Assembly: GCF_003121585.1 (NCBI RefSeq)
Contig: NZ_QEOO01000013.1
Location: 1 to 46,063 of the forward strand
Length of the DNA: 46,063 nucleotides
DNA from: Nocardioides speluncae
Lineage (GTDB): Bacteria > Actinomycetota > Actinomycetes > Propionibacteriales > Nocardioidaceae
Reading direction: 5' to 3'
Shown here in pieces: positions 25,692-33,091 of the stretch; positions within the stretch are counted from its first letter, which is position 1, and every line of letters starts with the position of its first letter. The notes beneath the pieces were generated by a model. That model saw only the letters and a list, made by a program, of their open reading frames with translations, ran no database searches and was not told where the DNA came from. A program made the position numbers and the translations under genes.

Positions 25692-28441
25692 TATGCCGGC
25701 GGCTCGCCCGCGCGGGCGGCGACCTGTGCGGCGTACTTCTGCCAGTGCTCGCGGTACGGCGTGAGCTCGTCGCTCCAGGGCTTGAGCCCGCCGGCGTAGT
25801 GGACGATGCCGGGCTCGACGATCTCCTGCAGGACCGGCAGCGCGTTCCACTTCTCGTCGAGCTCGACCCGGTTGGGGCCGACGTACATGATCAGGATGTC
25901 CTGGTCGTGCAGCCCGAACCGGCCGACCAGCGGCAGGTAGGTCTCGACGAACTTGTCCTCGCGCATCCGCTGCAGGTCGAGTACCAGCACGCCGGCGTTG
26001 AAGTTGTCGAAGTCGTAGTCGAACTTCGCCGACATCGTCCGCCGCAGGTCCGACGCCTTCTGCGCGGACAGCAGGTTGCCGGCGGTCCGCCACTGGTCGG
26101 TGACCGAGTAGACCGAGGTGCGCGCCGCGAGCGGCAGCCCCTTGAGGTCGACGTTGTGCAGCTCGCAGACGTCGCCCTCGGTCACCGTGTCGATGTCGAC
26201 GTAGGTGATCCGGTTGAGGTCGGGAAGCAGGTCCGGGAGCACCAGTCGGTCCATGGTCGAGACCGTGATGTGCGGGATCATCCGGGTGATGTCGCCGTAC
26301 TCGATGCCGTCGAAGTTGAGGAACGTCATCGGCACCTCGGGCCACGCAGCGGCGATCCACTTCTGGTAGTCCGCGTCGAGGCCGCGCGCCAGGATCCACA
26401 GCCGAAGCGGGCCGGAGGCGTTCTCGATCAGCGACTCGAGCGTGGTCGGGAAGTGCTGCTTGAGGTTCTGGTCGAGCGCGAGGGCCACATCGGTGACCTT
26501 GGCGGCGTCGACCTTGTCGTGCGGTCCGTACGTCGTCGCGCCGGCCTGGACCTGCTTGACCATGCCCTCGATGTTGAGGTCGATCGCGTCCGGGTCGGCC
26601 GGCAGCCGCGCCTCGTGGCGGGCCTTGGCTTCGGCGACCAGCGGCGCGGTGACCTCGCGCCAGTGGGCGTAGACCTCGTCGCTCGACTTGCCGTCGAGGA
26701 TCAGGTTGAACGACGACGCGATCAGCTCGCGGATCCCGTCGCGGATCGCGGCGAACGCCGGCGCCTCCGGCGTCATGTCGAGCAAGCCGTCGAAGCGGAC
26801 GTCGCCGATCTTGCCGGGCTTGAAGTTGACCTGCAGCCCGAGCGAGGTGGCCGGCAGGTAGGCGTGCAGCCGGCTGGTGACGATCCGGTGCACCCGCTTC
26901 TGGTAGTCCTCCAGGATGTCGATCGCCATCCTGGTGCCCTCGACCAGGCCGACCGCGCGGTACTTCGGGTCCTTGTTGGTCATGAACTCGACCGGCCGGT
27001 TGGCCTTGATCTTCTTGGCCGGGGAGTCGATGGCGAGTACGACGCCCTCCGGGTCGCGGTCCACGTCCTCCAGCGGCGGGAAGACGGCGTTCACGGTCGT
27101 GGTCAGGCAGCCGGTGAAGAAGGCGTCGACGCCCGCGCTGAGCAGCACGTCGACGGTGGTCCAGTCGCGGCAGCCGATCGGGCCGTGCGCCTTGAGGTAC
27201 TCGATCGCCTCGGGCGTCAGCAGCTTGATCATGTTGATGTGGAAGGAGATGAACAGCGGGTTCAGGTTCGGGTGGTACGGCAGCCCGTAGCGGAGCAGGT
27301 ACATCGAGTGCATGTGCCAGCCGAACGCGATCCCCCAGGTGTTCTCCGGGAGGTCGTCGCCCTCGCTGTAGTCGCGGCTGATCGTCAGCAGGTTGACGTC
27401 GGCGTCGCCGCCGTCCTGGTGCTGGAGCTCGGGCCGGACCCGGGTCTGGAGGAGGCTCGCCAGCTCGCCGAGCCCCTGGTCGCCGGTGAACCGGGCCTTC
27501 TGGAACCGGGCCAGGTTGCCGAGCATCGACAGCGTCTGGACGTAGTCGCCGACGTTGCGCGAGGCCCGCGAGAGATCGGGCTGGTAGTAGTCGATGACCG
27601 CGACGTTGACCGTGCCCTCCTTGGCGGGGGCGGCGGTCGACGGCGCCGGGTGCGACCAGCGGCGAACGTTCTCGAGGATGTCGCGGGCGGTGAAGTCGTC
27701 GCCGTCCTCCACCCGGTCGAGCTCGTCGGCGGGCCGGGTCTCGGCCTCCTCCACCAGCGTCTTGGCCAGGTCCTGGTTGCCGGTCACGAGGAACCGGCCG
27801 GCCAGCTCGACCAGGTCGCGGGTCCCCAGGTCGGCGGGCCGCTCGGCCACCGCACGAGCGACGGCCACGGCTTCCGGCGTACCGACGAACAGCGCGCACT
27901 GCACTGCCTCCACCGGCGCCAGCTCGGCCAGCTGGGCGGGTTCGAACCGCGAGAACCGGCCCCACGCCGACTCGAAGTTCTTCATCGCGTGCGACACCAG
28001 CGCGTTGCCGAGGTGGTGTGCCTCCTCGGTGCCGATGCCCTCACCGAGTGCCCGGGCGGTGTGTCGCTGGTTGTGCGTGATCAGCAGCCGGGTGGCCCGC
28101 GCCTGCGCGACCAGCGAGCTCGATCCGCGCGCCAGCTCCTCGGCGTACACCGACAGGCCCTTGGCCCGGCCGGCCGCGGTGACCACGGCGCTGTTGAGCT
28201 TGTTGCTCCAGACCATCTCTTTCGGAGACGCCGGCATCGCGGCGTGGCCGATGAGCCGGCGGCCGGTCTTCCAGTAGGGCTCGTTGAAGCGGGGAGCGTC
28301 GTCGGCAGCGGCCGTGGCCGAGGGCTGGTTGCTCGGCTTTGCGGAGGTGTTGTTCGACGCGTGGGCGGACGCGTCGTGGCGCCGGCGCCGGCCGGCTCGA
28401 AGAAGACGTGCGGCAGCACCGCGTGGGGAGGGCTTGGGCAT
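25691..28441 (-). CDS. Pyruvyltransferase-like / family 8 glycosyltransferase fusion
   Basis: 916-aa protein with three parts. Residues 1-270 are a basic, then helical N-terminal region with no clear family. Residues about 278-560 resemble polysaccharide pyruvyltransferases (CsaB/WcaK), with IGCRDWTT (421-428) and TSRLHAY (522-528). Residues about 660-895 resemble GT8 (LgtC-like), with the DXD motif YVDID (747-751), FNAGVLVLDLQ, HDQD (845-848) and HYAGGLKPW. It probably adds a pyruvyl ketal and a hexose to surface glycan, which is inference. The start at 28441 is chosen because TAGGGT lies 7 nt upstream; the longer in-frame ATG at 28468 precedes that box. Confidence 0.8.
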   Translation of the reverse strand: MPKPSPRGAAARLLRAGRRRRHDASAHASNNTSAKPSNQPSATAAADDAPRFNEPYWKTGRRLIGHAAMPASPKEMVWSNKLNSAVVTAAGRAKGLSVYAEELARGSSSLVAQARATRLLITHNQRHTARALGEGIGTEEAHHLGNALVSHAMKNFESAWGRFSRFEPAQLAELAPVEAVQCALFVGTPEAVAVARAVAERPADLGTRDLVELAGRFLVTGNQDLAKTLVEEAETRPADELDRVEDGDDFTARDILENVRRWSHPAPSTAAPAKEGTVNVAVIDYYQPDLSRASRNVGDYVQTLSMLGNLARFQKARFTGDQGLGELASLLQTRVRPELQHQDGGDADVNLLTISRDYSEGDDLPENTWGIAFGWHMHSMYLLRYGLPYHPNLNPLFISFHINMIKLLTPEAIEYLKAHGPIGCRDWTTVDVLLSAGVDAFFTGCLTTTVNAVFPPLEDVDRDPEGVVLAIDSPAKKIKANRPVEFMTNKDPKYRAVGLVEGTRMAIDILEDYQKRVHRIVTSRLHAYLPATSLGLQVNFKPGKIGDVRFDGLLDMTPEAPAFAAIRDGIRELIASSFNLILDGKSSDEVYAHWREVTAPLVAEAKARHEARLPADPDAIDLNIEGMVKQVQAGATTYGPHDKVDAAKVTDVALALDQNLKQHFPTTLESLIENASGPLRLWILARGLDADYQKWIAAAWPEVPMTFLNFDGIEYGDITRMIPHITVSTMDRLVLPDLLPDLNRITYVDIDTVTEGDVCELHNVDLKGLPLAARTSVYSVTDQWRTAGNLLSAQKASDLRRTMSAKFDYDFDNFNAGVLVLDLQRMREDKFVETYLPLVGRFGLHDQDILIMYVGPNRVELDEKWNALPVLQEIVEPGIVHYAGGLKPWSDELTPYREHWQKYAAQVAARAGEPPA

Positions 28442-28448
28442 GGCGCAC

Positions 28449-28454
28449 ACCCTA
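28449..28454 (-). promoter_or_regulatory. TAGGGT -10 box, probable leaderless promoter
   Basis: On the minus strand TAGGGT stands 7 nt before the ATG at 28441, with GTGCGCC between. Confidence 0.5.
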
Positions 28455-28521
28455 CCGCTGGGAACCATGGCGCCCTATTTGTAGTAGCGCGGCGAGTTGA
28501 ACGTGCCAATTTTATGACCAG

Positions 28522-28527
28522 TAGGGT
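28522..28527 (+). promoter_or_regulatory. TAGGGT -10 box, probable leaderless promoter
   Basis: TAGGGT lies 8 nt before the GTG at 28536. TTGAAC at 28497-28502 is a possible -35 at a long 19-nt spacing. Together with the box at 28449-28454 it makes a compact divergent promoter. Confidence 0.5.
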
Positions 28528-28535
28528 CTCTGCCC

Positions 28536-29594
28536 GTGAGTGAGACGCGAAAGATCGTGTACGTCGCGGGTGCCGGGCGGAGTGGCACCAGCACGATGTC
28601 CGGGATCCTGACGATCCTCGGTCTGCAGGTGCCGCAGCCCGAGGTGGTCGCCGACGAGTCCAACCCGAAGGGCTTCGGCGAGCCCCAATGGGTGGTCGAC
28701 TTCCACGAGCGCCTGCTCGGCGAAGCGGTCGTGACGTCGGCCGACGGCCGGCCGTCGGCCTGGGCGGAAGCCGCGGCTGTCGCAGACCGTCCGGCCGAGC
28801 GCACGGCCGCCGCTGCCTGGCTCGGCGAGCACTTCGAGGTCGCGCCCGAGCTGGTCGTGAAGGACCCGCGGATCTCCTACTTCCTCGACCTGTGGCGCGA
28901 GGCCGCCACGGCGAACTCCGCGGAGCCGCTGTTCGTGACCATGCTCCGCCCGCCGGCCGAGGTGGTCGGATCGCGGCAGAAGTACTACAAGAGCCGCCTC
29001 GGCGCTGCTCACCTGACGGCGTCCTGGCTCAACATGCTGCTGCACACCGAGCTCGCCACCCGCGGCACCGCCCGCTCCTTCGTTCGGTACGCCGACCTCC
29101 TCGGCGACTGGCGTTCGGCCGTGTCGACCGTCGGCACCTCGCTGAAGCTGTCGACGCTGGCGGGGATCTCCGACTCTGCAGCTGCGCGGATCGACGGCTT
29201 CGTCGACCCGTCCCTGCGCCGGGTGACCTTGGACTGGGACGACCTCGAGCTCCCGCCGCGCCTCCTCGACCTCACCCGCACCGGCTGGGAGCAGCTCAAC
29301 CTGCTGGCCTCTCCCGAGGGAGATACGGCCGAGGTGCACGGCGTACTTGACGAGGTGCGGGCGTCGTACACCGAGCTGTACGACGAAGCCGAGGCGATCT
29401 CGAAGTCGGTCGTCGTCGCCGCCACCACCCGCGCCCGCCGCGAAGCACTCGCCGAGCACCCCGCCCCCTCCGGCGACGGCTCCATCGGCGCCCCCGCCTC
29501 GCGCCGCGCCGTCGACCGCATCCCCCACGACCTCCGAGCCCGTATCCCCGCCCCGGTCCGTCGCGCTGCCCGGAGGGTCCTCAAACACCGCTAA
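28536..29594 (+). CDS. Sulfotransferase-like P-loop protein
   Basis: 352-aa protein with a sulfotransferase-type P-loop, VAGAGRSGTST (10-20), matching the 5'-phosphosulfate loop, and a downstream LRPPAEVVGSRQKYY segment matching the 3'-phosphate-binding arginine/serine region of PAPS-dependent sulfotransferases. It would transfer sulfate to a carbohydrate or lipid, likely the same surface glycan as its divergent neighbours; this is inference. The C-terminal 80 residues are an Ala/Arg-rich tail. The GTG start is supported by the leaderless box. Confidence 0.78.
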   Translation: MSETRKIVYVAGAGRSGTSTMSGILTILGLQVPQPEVVADESNPKGFGEPQWVVDFHERLLGEAVVTSADGRPSAWAEAAAVADRPAERTAAAAWLGEHFEVAPELVVKDPRISYFLDLWREAATANSAEPLFVTMLRPPAEVVGSRQKYYKSRLGAAHLTASWLNMLLHTELATRGTARSFVRYADLLGDWRSAVSTVGTSLKLSTLAGISDSAAARIDGFVDPSLRRVTLDWDDLELPPRLLDLTRTGWEQLNLLASPEGDTAEVHGVLDEVRASYTELYDEAEAISKSVVVAATTRARREALAEHPAPSGDGSIGAPASRRAVDRIPHDLRARIPAPVRRAARRVLKHR

Positions 29595-29604
29595 CCGCAG
29601 GTGG

Positions 29605-29670
29605 TCATTCCGGCGCTTCGACATCCGCGCGGAACTTGCGAGTGATGTCGGCGGCGTAGCAGGTCAGGGT
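29605..29670 (-). pseudogene. Relic of the 3' end of a paralogue of the Pro-rich membrane protein gene
   Basis: Twenty-one codons and a stop read TLTC-AAD-TRKFRADVEAPE in essence, matching the last residues TVTVEEAAELTREFRADVEIPG of the protein at 31990-32913 (11 identities in the last 17). The relic starts immediately after the stop of the 723-aa gene and has no start of its own. It lies on the opposite side of that gene from the intact homologue. Confidence 0.75.
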
Positions 29671-31842
29671 TCAGCGGTGACACAGTTCGAGCACGCGAGA
29701 GAGGATCTCGTTCCGATCGAGTCGAATGTTCTCTAGGTCGATCCGGATATCGGTGGCGCTGCGCCGCATTCCTGAGTCGACCGGTTCGCCCAACACCGTG
29801 ATTGGCACCGGTCGGCCCTCCGACTCATACGCGCCGGGCCGCTGCTCGGGTGGCAGGTTCAGCAGCCCGGGTGGACCGTAAGACAGGCCGGGTCCGTCGG
29901 TCAGCCAGCCGACCTTGTGTTGGCTGGTTCCGTTGGGTGCGACGTACACGTCGGTCGCGGCGGCCCACAGCGCACTCTCTCGCATCGTGTTGCCGACGAG
30001 ATCCAGGACCTGGTCCGGCCGCGAGGCACGGCGTCGGATCTCGCTGGCCAAGGCGTGCAGCGCCTCGATCAACGGCTGCCACTTGTGTGAGATGAGGTCG
30101 CGTCCGACTGGATAGGAGTACCCGTCCAGAAGGAAGAGGGCATCTGGGTGACGCTCATGCACAGCATCGATCAGCCACGGAACTTCGTGTTCTTGGTCCA
30201 CCCATGAGCGGCTGCCGACTCTGAGCCCGATCCAGATTGTCGGGAAGGGTCGTTCACGCTCGGGCGGTAGCTCTGCGGAACCGGTCGTATTGGGGAGTGC
30301 TCGCATCTGTTCGACCACTTGGTCTACCAGTGAGCGCCGGATGAAGTACGCAGCGAGTGGGACCACCAGGTGGTCCCGGGAGAACGGGTATGGGTCGCGC
30401 ACCGCCTCGCGCTCGGTCTCGACGATGCGGCTGTCCGCAAGTGCCGGAAACAGGTTCACCAACGGTCCGAAGAACTCGGTTCCACCAACGTGGACCTCGT
30501 CGATGCGATCGACCAGCCCGTGGTCGATGGCTCGCTGGAAGCCTGAGAAGGTGTTCCAGAGATGGTGTGCGAAGTTCTCCACCGTCAGGGTGACCACTAC
30601 CACCGTTCGTTGCGCTACCGGTTGATGGCGCGTGGCGACGGCCTCGGCGTACTCGGCCGAGCGGGCAGCTACTCGCTTCAGCAGTTGGGCCTGGAGGTTG
30701 GCGACTCGTAGCGGAGTGATGCGCCGCCACATCTCGGCACCGAGGTCGATCATCACGTTATGTCGGGGCAGGAGGAGACAGATCGCCTTGCTCCCCTCGG
30801 CGCCGGCCACGAGGAAGGTGAGCTCGCGGTCTCCGAAGGAGTACGTCGTCCGGCCGAACGGAATGGTCGTGTCGAACGGCTCCAACTCGACTCCGGTGTA
30901 GGGGTCGCGGAGTACTAGTCGTCCCTCGCGAATCGCGCGGGTATGGAAAGCGACGTGCGCGTCATTGATCTCGGTGATCTCCCGAGCGCGGGCGGTGACG
31001 AACAGGCGGTCATCAGGCTCAGGCAAGTCCGGCCGTAGGAACTCGTCCTGCCACCACCGCAGTGCCTCGTCGGAGAGGTCGAGCTCGGCCGAGGCCTGCT
31101 CGAAGGACACGATGCGTGGAGGCTGGGCCAGAAAGTAGAGGTTGACGTGCGCGATCGGGATCCTGGCCAAGGCCTCGCACTCTGCCGCGTCAAGCACTCG
31201 CAGGGCGGCGTAGTCGGCCCAGGCGCGTGCACAGAGTTGGGCGTTGTCCGAGTGCAGGAAGGCTTTGACCTTGGCCGCGTGCTCCTCCCGCACCGTGGCG
31301 GCGGACGGCCCTCCCAACAGTCGGAGCAGCACGCCGACAAGTGGTGTGTCGGTCTCCGCCTGGAGGTCGCTCAGGCGCCTGTCGATGCTGACCTCGCCGG
31401 CTGATTGGAGTCTGGCGACCCAGGTGTCGACGGGAGCCGTCGCTCCCGGGTTGGAGCGGACGGCGTCCTGGCAGGCTGCATCGAGTACTTCGGTAGTCGC
31501 GCCGGCCGACTCGAGTGCGGAGAGCAGCAACTTCAGCCTTGCTGCGTGCGGATCGGGGCTGACTGTCAACAGCCGTTCATGCACAAGAGCTGCGTCGGCG
31601 TGCTGACCGTCTTGCTCGTAGAGCGCGGCGATCTCACCAAGGAGTGCGCCATGGTCCTGGAACCTCGCTGCGGCAAGCTTCGCCAGGCGGCGTGCACGCG
31701 GCTTGCGGCCGGCCGCACGCAGTTCCTTGAGGACGGCTAGCACGCGCTGCGGCATAACATCTGGAACATCACGCTCAAGTCGGTCGATCAACCGATCGGC
31801 GGATGCCACTAGCCCCACGCTGTGGTGATCTTGCTGCGTCAC
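29671..31842 (-). CDS. Large protein with glycosyltransferase-61-like C-terminal half
   Basis: 723-aa cytoplasmic protein without signal or membrane segments. The first 150 or so residues are Ala/Leu-rich helices resembling TPR-like repeats. The middle region (about 240-400) has no family I recognise. From about 424, ENFAHHLWNTFSGFQ and, near the end, a NTMRESALWAAATDVYVAPNGTSQH segment recall GT61/DUF563 glycosyltransferases, so a transferase acting on surface glycan is suggested with modest support. The GTG at 31842 is preferred over 31848: TAGGAT at 31849-31854 then lies the usual 6 nt upstream. Codon use looks somewhat less GC-extreme than the neighbours, and it is flanked by homologous gene tails, suggesting insertion. 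Confidence 0.65.
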   Translation of the reverse strand: MTQQDHHSVGLVASADRLIDRLERDVPDVMPQRVLAVLKELRAAGRKPRARRLAKLAAARFQDHGALLGEIAALYEQDGQHADAALVHERLLTVSPDPHAARLKLLLSALESAGATTEVLDAACQDAVRSNPGATAPVDTWVARLQSAGEVSIDRRLSDLQAETDTPLVGVLLRLLGGPSAATVREEHAAKVKAFLHSDNAQLCARAWADYAALRVLDAAECEALARIPIAHVNLYFLAQPPRIVSFEQASAELDLSDEALRWWQDEFLRPDLPEPDDRLFVTARAREITEINDAHVAFHTRAIREGRLVLRDPYTGVELEPFDTTIPFGRTTYSFGDRELTFLVAGAEGSKAICLLLPRHNVMIDLGAEMWRRITPLRVANLQAQLLKRVAARSAEYAEAVATRHQPVAQRTVVVVTLTVENFAHHLWNTFSGFQRAIDHGLVDRIDEVHVGGTEFFGPLVNLFPALADSRIVETEREAVRDPYPFSRDHLVVPLAAYFIRRSLVDQVVEQMRALPNTTGSAELPPERERPFPTIWIGLRVGSRSWVDQEHEVPWLIDAVHERHPDALFLLDGYSYPVGRDLISHKWQPLIEALHALASEIRRRASRPDQVLDLVGNTMRESALWAAATDVYVAPNGTSQHKVGWLTDGPGLSYGPPGLLNLPPEQRPGAYESEGRPVPITVLGEPVDSGMRRSATDIRIDLENIRLDRNEILSRVLELCHR

Positions 31843-31848
31843 CGGCAC

Positions 31849-31854
31849 ATCCTA
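31849..31854 (-). promoter_or_regulatory. TAGGAT -10 box, probable leaderless promoter
   Basis: On the minus strand TAGGAT stands 6 nt before the GTG at 31842. The remaining bases up to 31989 show no convincing gene or hairpin. Confidence 0.5.
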
Positions 31855-31989
31855 ATGACAACGCCAGGCACGAGCCGCCGTCGCGAACTGGCTGCCTCGC
31901 CGCGAGCTCCCACTTGTCCCTGATGGTGTCGTGGTGGACGCTTGCATGTGCGATCGTCACGTCAAACATCGCTGACCAGCGGCGGTGCG

Positions 31990-32913
31990 TTACCCCGGAA
32001 TCTCGACGTCCGCACGGAACTCACGGGTGAGCTCGGCCGCTTCCTCGACGGTGACTGTGCCAGGCGTGAAGGCAGTGGTGCCCTGTCGACCTGCCGCTGT
32101 AAAGGTGCACATGACTACCCCCTTCGCCTGACCTGTGCTGCCTTTGCCGCACGCGAGCGCGCCGCCTTGAGGACCGGCGTCGAAGTAGTCGATGTCGTCA
32201 AAACCTGCTCCGGCCATGTAGTTGCGGGTGGCACGGGAGGGGGAGTCCTTGATCTCGTCGTCCAGGCCGGTCCCGGGCTGCGTGACCACCCCACTGAATC
32301 CCATCCGCCGGGTGTGGTCGTCGCCATGGAGGTACTGTCCAGCGACGATCGTGACGTCATCTCCAAGCTCGCTCCGCGCGCGCGTCTTCTGAGCCTCGAA
32401 GTGGCGTTTCGTCGCCTCACTTCGGTCGAGTTGCCAGTCACCGCTGGTGGCCGGGAGCTGGAGACCGGCTCGCTCCTCCGTGCGCCCGGATGCCGTTGGC
32501 TCGGCGTTCGGCCCGAACGAGCTGAGGACGAAGAGGCCGGCAGCGCCGACGATGACCGCCGGCCCATAGAGCCACCACGGCACCCGGTTCGGAAGGAAGA
32601 AGACAAGCAGCGCGACCGCCACGGCCGGCATCATTCCCCACGCGGACGCCTGGCCAAGGACGAACGACGCCGGCTCCGTGCTGCGCGGGATCTGGATCGC
32701 TGCCAGCACGAACACCATCAGCACACCCAGCGGAATCGTGATCGCGAACGCCCATCGGTTCGGCTTCGGCTGCACGGGTTGGTACGGCGACATTGCGTGG
32801 TACGGCGGCGCCGGATACGACGTGCCGGGCGGATAGGTCTGCTGAGGTGGCTGCTGCGGCGGCCCGGGATCGAATGGAGGCGGCCCCGGCGGCGGCATGG
32901 AATCATGAGTCAT
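31990..32913 (-). CDS. Pro-rich membrane protein with extracytoplasmic domain
   Basis: 307-aa protein of unknown function. Residues 1-55 are Pro/Tyr-rich (PPPGPPPFDPGPPQQPPQQ and similar), as in many actinobacterial envelope proteins. Three hydrophobic segments follow (about 60-80, 92-112 and 118-135). The C-terminal 170 residues form a soluble domain ending FRADVEIPG. The start at 32913 is chosen because AGGGG lies 7 nt upstream; longer readings are out of context. It is divergent from the LamG gene. A relic of a paralogous 3' end lies at 29605-29670. Confidence 0.75.
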   Translation of the reverse strand: MTHDSMPPPGPPPFDPGPPQQPPQQTYPPGTSYPAPPYHAMSPYQPVQPKPNRWAFAITIPLGVLMVFVLAAIQIPRSTEPASFVLGQASAWGMMPAVAVALLVFFLPNRVPWWLYGPAVIVGAAGLFVLSSFGPNAEPTASGRTEERAGLQLPATSGDWQLDRSEATKRHFEAQKTRARSELGDDVTIVAGQYLHGDDHTRRMGFSGVVTQPGTGLDDEIKDSPSRATRNYMAGAGFDDIDYFDAGPQGGALACGKGSTGQAKGVVMCTFTAAGRQGTTAFTPGTVTVEEAAELTREFRADVEIPG

Positions 32914-33000
32914 TTGGTTTCCCCTGCAAAGAACGGTCGCGGCAGCGTACTTCCCACTCGGGCGCCGCGTACTCGGAATACACACGACGGCCCCCGCCAC

Positions 33001-33012
33001 TGGTCTAGACCA
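33001..33012. promoter_or_regulatory. Perfect 12-bp palindrome, candidate operator
   Basis: TGGTCTAGACCA lies in the 178-bp divergent gap, 15 bp upstream of the predicted -35 of the LamG gene. It is a plausible dimer-binding site for a regulator; no family consensus is recognised. Confidence 0.4.
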
Positions 33013-33027
33013 CCTGTGGATAGCCGC

Positions 33028-33056
33028 TTGGACGTGCCGCACGGCTCCCGTATGGT
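33028..33056 (+). promoter_or_regulatory. Sigma-70-like promoter of the LamG/RHS locus
   Basis: TTGGAC (33028-33033) and TATGGT (33051-33056) are separated by an optimal 17 bp. The predicted start near 33063 gives a leader of about 29 nt carrying a GGGGG ribosome site before the ATG at 33092. Confidence 0.6.
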
Positions 33057-33091
33057 CGCGCCCAACGTCTTTACACACGGGGGTGGCGACG

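Noticed and set aside
28468..28468. Upstream ATG as start of the pyruvyltransferase-GT8 gene
   Set aside because: It lies upstream of the TAGGGT box that fits a leaderless start at 28441 and has no ribosome site.
25670..28543. Open frame of 957 codons on the plus strand opposite the pyruvyltransferase-GT8 gene
   Set aside because: Val/Leu/Gly/Arg-rich low-information translation typical of antisense to GC-rich genes; the minus strand has clear motifs.
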